In this document: piece by piece, positions 59,151 through 64,000 of the stretch | Numbering within the stretch: the stretch's first letter is position 1 | How the letters are laid out: each line of letters opens with the position of its first letter | IMG/VR virus record: IMGVR_UViG_3300043568_000598 | Coordinates: 1-64,000 of that record | DNA length: 64,000 bases | Direction: 5' to 3' (one strand) | Origin: a virus | Made by a program: the position numbers and the translations under genes | Notes under the pieces: model-generated | What the model was told of the DNA's origin: nothing | What the model saw: only the letters and a program-made list of their open reading frames with translations | Database searches by the model: none

Positions 59151-59963
59151 ATGTACAAATTTCAAATAACACACCAAGACTTTGTTGAAAATCCATGGTT
59201 TCAAAATTGGCAAAACACAAAGGTTGTCGATACCTGGGAACATGTGTCATCAGACATTCCGGTAATCACAGCGTCAAATTTATTACGATATGAGGTAAGA
59301 CGCTGGCTTAAAAATTCTCAACCTGCAATCTATATAGGACGAGGGTATCTTGGTAACCATATAGGCAAAGGTCGATGGTGGTGGCGGTATAGTGTGAACG
59401 GATGGGCTAATACACAATTGATGCCAATACCATATTCTAGATGGGGTTTAACCGAACTTCCCAGACATCCTTGGAAGGTTAAAACAATTAAAAATATTTT
59501 ATTGGCTCCTAGTAAAATGACAGGTAAGGTGTGGGAGTCTAATCAAAACGGCAGCTGGACTGATCAACTGATGGATAAATTTCCAGGAGCAACAGTTAGG
59601 ATTAGACCAAAAGCAAGAAAATCTGCATTACGATGGGCAACGATCTGGGATGATCTAGATTGGGCAGATCTTGTAATTTCTCAATCATCTGCAATCACCT
59701 GCGAAGCATTTTGGTATGGAAAAAAAGTAATAAGTCTAGAACCATGCCCGACATGGGCAGCTGGAAGAACTTTCTTAGATAATTGGCAAGATCCTACAGA
59801 ACCAGCAGGGAGAGATCAATGGCATGAACATCTAGCATGGAGTCAATTTTCTAGAACTGAATGGGAAACTGGAGAAGCCCTAAATCTTATAGAAAAATAT
59901 CTAGGGCCTGTGGTAGATTACAAAAACTACTACAATTACAACTTATTAGAAAATTTTAATTAA
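59151..59963 (+). CDS. KpsC/GT-B-like glycan enzyme, paralog 4
   Basis: 270 residues from ATG 59151 (MYKFQITHQDFVENPWFQNW). A longer reading from 59025 would overlap paralog 3 by more than 120 nt and is not supported. Landmarks are YIGRGYLGNHIGKGRWWWRY, NILLAPSKMTGKVWESNQ, FPGATVRIRPKA, and VISQSSAITCEAFWYGKKVI followed by SLEPCPTWAAG. The C-terminus is HLAWSQFSRTEWETGEALN as in the other paralogs. It ends 8 nt into the opposing rmlD-like gene. Confidence 0.6.
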   Translation: MYKFQITHQDFVENPWFQNWQNTKVVDTWEHVSSDIPVITASNLLRYEVRRWLKNSQPAIYIGRGYLGNHIGKGRWWWRYSVNGWANTQLMPIPYSRWGLTELPRHPWKVKTIKNILLAPSKMTGKVWESNQNGSWTDQLMDKFPGATVRIRPKARKSALRWATIWDDLDWADLVISQSSAITCEAFWYGKKVISLEPCPTWAAGRTFLDNWQDPTEPAGRDQWHEHLAWSQFSRTEWETGEALNLIEKYLGPVVDYKNYYNYNLLENFN

Positions 59964-60774
59964 ATTTTTTCATTTCAGCAATCATTGTATCGTAGTCAAC
60001 AATATCGAAATTAAATTCATTACGAGTATCTATTAAAATTTTATTAACTGGCTTAGGACCTTGTGTTCTAATTATTGTTTTGTTGAAAGCATACACTTCA
60101 TTTATTTTGCACAGTAGATCATATTTGTTAATTTTATTTTTATTACTAACAAGATGATAAATCCCAGATATCGTAGGATCATTTATATATTTGTCAATGC
60201 ATTTAGCAAGTTCTAAAGTAGTAATACCATTCCACCAGGCGTTGTCCCAACCTTGCAATTCTTGTTGAGGATTAGTCGAAATCCAATTAAACAACCCGGT
60301 GCCATTTGTTTTTATTTCCGAACCAATTATACTCATTCTAAATGTAATATCTTTAGAATTATTAACTTCACCGTTTGATTTCGAGCTGCCGTAGGCATTC
60401 ATTTCGGTGTGAATATCATTTTCGACGTACTCGCCTTTCTTTCCGTCAAACACACAATCCGTAGACAGATGTATTAGTCGAGTACTGGAATCTTTAAGAT
60501 TGTATTCTAGATAATGCGGAAACCAAGAGTTAATAATTGCTGCTCTATCGGGTCTGTCAATGCTATCTTTAACCAATAACCCAATACAGTTAATAACAAA
60601 ATCATAATCTGTTAACATTGTAAAAAATGAATCGTTGTGGCTAATTTTTTCAATGTCTATATTGATATTAGAATTCGATCTAGCCGAAGTAGTGACTTTA
60701 TGACCTTGCTGTTTAAGATATCGAGTGATAACATGCCCGGCCATTCCATTGGCACCAATTACTAAAACTTTCAT
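59956..60774 (-). CDS. RmlD-like nucleotide-sugar reductase (extended SDR)
   Basis: 272 residues, Rossmann start VLVIGANGMAGHVITRYLK, then FVINCIGLLVKD, LIHLSTDCVFDGKKGEYVEN and Y-x3-K in AYGSSKSNGE (about residues 129-136), and a substrate-binding region as in dTDP-4-dehydrorhamnose reductase or WbjC/CapF-type reductases. It probably reduces a 4-keto nucleotide sugar, possibly the product of the neighbouring dehydratase. It overlaps that gene by 4 nt. The exact sugar is unknown. Confidence 0.78.
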   Translation of the reverse strand: MKVLVIGANGMAGHVITRYLKQQGHKVTTSARSNSNINIDIEKISHNDSFFTMLTDYDFVINCIGLLVKDSIDRPDRAAIINSWFPHYLEYNLKDSSTRLIHLSTDCVFDGKKGEYVENDIHTEMNAYGSSKSNGEVNNSKDITFRMSIIGSEIKTNGTGLFNWISTNPQQELQGWDNAWWNGITTLELAKCIDKYINDPTISGIYHLVSNKNKINKYDLLCKINEVYAFNKTIIRTQGPKPVNKILIDTRNEFNFDIVDYDTMIAEMKKFN

Positions 60775-61751
60775 ATAAACTTACCTTTCTTAAGCATTTC
60801 TTTAATTTCTTGCTTATTCATAATCTTAGTTACAGACGAAAATTCGTTGTAAGGAAATGGAGTATGATCTTGATAACGAGTGGCCAATGCCTGATTATAC
60901 CCAGCCGGTAACGTTAAGAAATAGTTGTTGTCGTAACAGAATGACAACTGCGATTCATGATGTGAAATTAACATCTCGTCTAACTTTTCACCTGGTCGCA
61001 TACCTGTTTCTTTAACTTCAACTACTCCGTATTCGTCCATTAATACTTCTGCAAGGTCTTTAATATAACATGCAGGCATGTTCATTACAAATGTTTCCCC
61101 GCCTATACTGTCAATGCTTGCTTTGAATAACAACAGGATAGCTTCTTCTAATGTTAAAAAGAAGCGTGTCATTTTCACGTCCGTGATTGTGATAGGTCCG
61201 CCTGACTTGATCTGTTCAATAAAGAACGGAATAACAGAACCGCTAGATCCCATTACGTTGCCGCCGCGAATACAAACAAACTTTGTGTAGTCGCTTAGAT
61301 CATTGGCTTGAACAATAATCTTTTCGCCTACTGCTTTGGTCATTCCGTACAGATTAATCGGTTCTACAGCTTTATCTGATGAAACATCAATGACTTTCTT
61401 TACACGATTTTCAATGGCGGCATTGACTATGTTAGTAGTCCCGTTGACATTTGTTTTAATTGTTTCTTGAACATTCTCTTCACACACCGGAACATGTTTT
61501 AATGCGGCAAGGTGAAAAATATAATCAACATTCTTTGTGGCGATTCTAACAGCTTCATAATCTCGAATGTCACCGATGATGAATTTAAGTTTAGAATTAT
61601 TAAACTTTCGTTTCATTAACACCTGCTGTAACTCGCCTCTAGAAAAACATATAATTTCTTTTACATTATATTTTTCTAATAGCATTGCAATTAATGTCTG
61701 CCCCCATGAGCCAGTAGCACCACTAACAAAGATTCTAGTACCGTTAAACAT
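60771..61751 (-). CDS. UDP-GlcNAc 4,6-dehydratase-like enzyme (CapE/WbjB/PseB type)
   Basis: 326 residues. NAD-binding GATGSWGQ (residues 11-18), GDIRDYEAV, FHLAALKHVPVCEEN, VSSDKAVEPINLYGMTKAVG, an RGGNVMGSSGSVIPFFIEQI segment and MTRFFLTLEEAI are all typical of the polysaccharide-biosynthesis dehydratase family. It forms the 4-keto-6-deoxy sugar. In bacterial capsule or O-antigen clusters it works with a reductase and an epimerase; here the adjacent RmlD-like gene could be that partner. It overlaps the upstream methyltransferase by 8 nt. Confidence 0.85.
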   Translation of the reverse strand: MFNGTRIFVSGATGSWGQTLIAMLLEKYNVKEIICFSRGELQQVLMKRKFNNSKLKFIIGDIRDYEAVRIATKNVDYIFHLAALKHVPVCEENVQETIKTNVNGTTNIVNAAIENRVKKVIDVSSDKAVEPINLYGMTKAVGEKIIVQANDLSDYTKFVCIRGGNVMGSSGSVIPFFIEQIKSGGPITITDVKMTRFFLTLEEAILLLFKASIDSIGGETFVMNMPACYIKDLAEVLMDEYGVVEVKETGMRPGEKLDEMLISHHESQLSFCYDNNYFLTLPAGYNQALATRYQDHTPFPYNEFSSVTKIMNKQEIKEMLKKGKFI

Positions 61752-62304
61752 CTTGACTCCTTAACATGTTGATTATTTCATCATCTGAATATAATTTTTT
61801 GGTTTTTATAAATTCCATAAATTCAGCATATGATACAGATTTATATGATTCTGCTGGATTAATTTTAGTGGCCGGAAGTTTGATCAATGTAAATCCAAAA
61901 TTAGTGTCCATTGGATATATTTCAAATGATGTTTCCTGTAGCATGTAATACAAGACCTTAAAAGAGTCTGAACATCGACTAGACTGGACATATTTTCTAG
62001 AAGGTGGAATCATATCATGCAGTAGAATCCATTTGGTAGCATGGTCTATTGAATTGTTAAAATCTCGTACTACATAGTCGTAATCATGATTCGCATCAAT
62101 GAAGATGATATCAAATTTTTCTTCAGCTGGCAAAGAATTAAAATATTCATCAGTTGTTCCGGTATACATCGCCTTGCCATTCATATCCACTGAGAATTTA
62201 TTTTTAGCCTTGATCGAATTAAAATTAACATTGTCATTAACTCCTAATTCTAAGTAAGAATATTCTTCAATCTTGTGTAGATGGTTGATAATAATACTAC
62301 TCAT
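61744..62304 (-). CDS. SAM-dependent methyltransferase-like protein (Methyltransf_24 type)
   Basis: 186 residues. A short N-terminal helix, then the SAM-binding motif YLELGVNDN, then the FDIIFIDANHDYDYVVRDFN segment (motif IV region) and WILLHDMIPPSRKYV typify a small class-I methyltransferase used for sugars. Some usual loop glycines are missing, so it is a compact version. Likely methylates a nucleotide sugar or glycan; it may cap the product. An AAGGAA site precedes the ATG. Confidence 0.7.
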   Translation of the reverse strand: MSSIIINHLHKIEEYSYLELGVNDNVNFNSIKAKNKFSVDMNGKAMYTGTTDEYFNSLPAEEKFDIIFIDANHDYDYVVRDFNNSIDHATKWILLHDMIPPSRKYVQSSRCSDSFKVLYYMLQETSFEIYPMDTNFGFTLIKLPATKINPAESYKSVSYAEFMEFIKTKKLYSDDEIINMLRSQDV

Positions 62305-62313
62305 ATGTGTTCC

Positions 62314-62955
62314 TTATATATATTTTCTTGACTTTCGAGGAGTCGCTACTGTGCTATCAGCTGCTAAAAATGTAGTATCGATTGCTGGGCCTAGATCATA
62401 GTCATAGTGTTCTTCGGTCAATTTTCTTTTTACAAAATCTTTAGAAGCCTTTGCTTCTGGATTATATTGCGGATTATCTGTGTCAATCCATTTCTGCAAA
62501 AAATGTATTCTTGATTGATTGTAATTCCATGACGATCTACTTTTAGAATATGCAACTTCTTCAGTTATATACATGGCAATGTTAGCTTCCTGCAAGCGAA
62601 TATAAAAATCATCATCTTCGTACCCGCCACCAACGAATCGCTCATCCATCATTCCGATTTGCCTCATCAATTGTTTTTTAAAACCAAAAAATCCAAATCT
62701 ATACAGTCCAACTAATCCGTACCCTTGGTTGATGAGAGACACTGTTTTCTGCACATCAGCGGCGGTTGGCAAAACCTTATCAGACATTATGATTACAATT
62801 TCAGTGTCTGCTTTTGCTGTACACTCATTTACTAATTTTGAAAAAGAAGGATATCCGGTGCCGTCGAAATAATTAATTTTTTCAGGAGTTATGTTCTGTT
62901 TAATGGGATCAAACAGATGAGGTTTATTTGAAATCACATAACAACTATATGACAT
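62314..62955 (-). CDS. Glycosyltransferase (GT-A, galactosyltransferase-like)
   Basis: 213 residues from ATG 62955 (MSYSCYVISNKPH), which has a GGGGGAA site; a start 10 codons upstream would overlap more of the next gene. TEIVIIMSDKVLPT, then GLVGLYRFGFFGFKKQLMRQ, and FVGGGYEDDDFYIRLQEANI fit the C-terminal part of GT2/GT7-like enzymes with G.GYEDDD as the acceptor/metal motif. It may extend a surface glycan. It overlaps the upstream GT25 gene by 11 nt. Confidence 0.68.
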   Translation of the reverse strand: MSYSCYVISNKPHLFDPIKQNITPEKINYFDGTGYPSFSKLVNECTAKADTEIVIIMSDKVLPTAADVQKTVSLINQGYGLVGLYRFGFFGFKKQLMRQIGMMDERFVGGGYEDDDFYIRLQEANIAMYITEEVAYSKSRSSWNYNQSRIHFLQKWIDTDNPQYNPEAKASKDFVKRKLTEEHYDYDLGPAIDTTFLAADSTVATPRKSRKYI

Positions 62956-63637
62956 TAAAATTCCCCCAATAACTTGTCTTTGCATTTGTTAAACTTTTTT
63001 TGCCATCCTTTTTAGTCAACGCCATACCCATTACGTAGTTATGTACTTGAATTATGACATGATGTTGATTGATAGCATTGTCGGCAGGGAGATATGTTTT
63101 AGCATATGTGTTTAATAATTTTTCAGCGGCTGCTGGCTTGATTGCGTATCCACAACAACCTGGCATCGAGCTCTGATAGTAATCAGCTGCCGACGCCTCA
63201 CCTTCGGGATTATCGTAGTAATGACGATACCTGTCAGTTTTTTTAGGGTGACCTAACGCCAACACCAGCACATCCTTCCATTCAACCGGTACATAAGGTC
63301 TCACCAGAACAATGTCGTCTTCCCAAATAACAATAGGTTCGTTGAGCTCCACACACTTTTGCCAAAGACGATAATGACTATAAAAGCATCCTTGGACACC
63401 CGGACTCCAATGTGAATCTGGATCCATAGTCTTAATGACACCATCGGCAGGAGGACCTTTAATGCCCCAAGGATGAATAGTTCTTCCCTCGTCCTTCATC
63501 ATTTTTGTGGCATCATTCCCATAGGTGCCTTCAAATAATTCTACTTCCTCGCCGAACTCAACTAATTGATTTTTTAACTTAGTAGCGGTATCAAGTGATG
63601 CTTGAATCTTCGATAAACAAATAATAAAATTTTTCAT
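62945..63637 (-). CDS. GT25-like LPS glycosyltransferase
   Basis: 230 residues from the ATG at 63637 (MKNFIICLSKIQASLDTATK); the TTG two codons upstream is less likely, since the ATG overlaps the upstream TGA (ATGA). The order GVQGCFYSHYRLWQKCVELN, then PIVIWEDDIVLV, and GCCGYAIKPAAAEKLL matches glycosyltransferase family 25, used in LPS core synthesis. It suggests that the phage edits or builds a lipopolysaccharide-like surface. Donor unknown. Confidence 0.8.
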   Translation of the reverse strand: MKNFIICLSKIQASLDTATKLKNQLVEFGEEVELFEGTYGNDATKMMKDEGRTIHPWGIKGPPADGVIKTMDPDSHWSPGVQGCFYSHYRLWQKCVELNEPIVIWEDDIVLVRPYVPVEWKDVLVLALGHPKKTDRYRHYYDNPEGEASAADYYQSSMPGCCGYAIKPAAAEKLLNTYAKTYLPADNAINQHHVIIQVHNYVMGMALTKKDGKKSLTNAKTSYWGNFNVI

Positions 63638-64000
63638 TGCCAATACGCTTCTGTTCTTTGAACTTTTAGATCTTCAGGTTTACTACGACCTAATTTCTTT
63701 CTACCACCTTTGAGATGATCTAACCATGCGCCCCATTGACTATTAATTAATGGGTGTCCTTCGCCTGACGTCATTCCCGGTGCTGGGCGTAGATCATGCA
63801 AGTGTGCTGCCCAATCTAGTTGTCGCATCTGCGGAAATTTTACTCGTACCGCATCGAACACAAAACTGTCATGCCACTCAGCTAACTGAAAAATTCCTTG
63901 CTCTGCTTGATCATAGAATCTTTGGAATTCTTTGAGAAAAAGTTGAATGTTAGGTGATCGCAGATTCATAGCATACAGGCCGCATTCCGAATATTTGCCT
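63634..64000 (-). CDS. Partial gene, likely glycan-related, 5' end beyond the window
   Basis: The frame is open to the window edge: before the first ATG at 63969 it reads GKYSECGLYA without a stop, so the true start is outside. The visible part includes MNLRSPNIQLFLKEFQRFYD, QLAEWHDSFVFDAVRVKF and PGMTSGEGHPLINSQWGAWL. I do not recognise the family with certainty; it is translationally coupled (ATGA) to the GT25 gene and so is probably part of the carbohydrate unit. Confidence 0.6.
   Translation of the reverse strand, partial: GKYSECGLYAMNLRSPNIQLFLKEFQRFYDQAEQGIFQLAEWHDSFVFDAVRVKFPQMRQLDWAAHLHDLRPAPGMTSGEGHPLINSQWGAWLDHLKGGRKKLGRSKPEDLKVQRTEAYWQ

Noticed and set aside
1-64000. tRNA genes or a CRISPR array
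   Set aside because: I saw no cloverleaf-like or regularly spaced identical repeats with unique spacers; a computed scan (tRNAscan, CRISPR finder) would be needed to exclude them fully.

Overview
This window is a piece of the genome of a T4-like myovirus. The recognisable core is T4-type: neck proteins (gp13, gp14), tail-sheath stabiliser (gp15), sheath (gp18), tube (gp19), a tube-fold baseplate protein, head completion gp4, both terminase subunits (gp16, gp17), dNMP kinase (gp1), SSB (gp32), UvsX and UvsY. Capsid, portal and polymerase genes lie outside the window. Sequence style and gene content resemble aquatic T4-like phages such as cyanophages and their relatives. A small secreted Lys/Ala/Pro-rich protein at 51.5 kb looks like proteins of Betaproteobacteria, so a proteobacterial host is possible, but that is inference. 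No tRNA, CRISPR, IS element or integrase was seen.

Layout. 0-19 kb, plus strand: virion and adhesin genes, including two giant paralogous modular proteins (1862 and 2509 aa) and three tandem fibre proteins with C1q-like ends. A bidirectional terminator at 19.23 kb separates them from a 12-kb minus-strand operon (31.5 to 19.25 kb). That operon runs groES, then eight 2-oxoglutarate/Fe(II)-oxygenase-like genes mixed with three flavin-dependent (tryptophan-type) halogenases and three paralogous genes of unknown function. Divergent from it, at 31.6-33.7 kb, is a fibre gene with a short collagen-like stretch and a cupredoxin-like C-terminus. 33.7-37.3 kb, minus strand: gp14, gp15 and two small genes. 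37.3-51.3 kb, mostly plus strand: gp13, dNMP kinase, an HNH-like gene (minus), sheath, tube, baseplate, gp4, terminase and several unassigned proteins likely to be virion components. 51.4-51.9 kb: a moron-like cassette between two terminators. 52.0-54.8 kb: gp32, uvsX, uvsY. 54.9-64 kb: surface-carbohydrate genes (nucleotidyltransferase-cupin fusion, glycosyltransferases, four KpsC-like paralogs, a nucleotide-sugar dehydratase/reductase pair, a methyltransferase), with the two halves converging at 59.96 kb.

Control. Many transcription units start with a T4-late-type element (NNTAAATA). In at least seven genes it lies exactly 5 nt before the ATG and no Shine-Dalgarno is present, which predicts leaderless late mRNAs. 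The dNMP kinase has a consensus sigma70 promoter (TTGACA-18-TATAAT) overlapping the gp13 stop codon. gp32 has a near-consensus sigma70 promoter overlapping a late element.

The most novel feature is the halogenase/oxygenase/GroES operon, which has late-type promoters and lies among adhesin genes. My working idea is that it modifies virion or fibre proteins, or a late-made host surface component. This is a hypothesis, not something the sequence proves.
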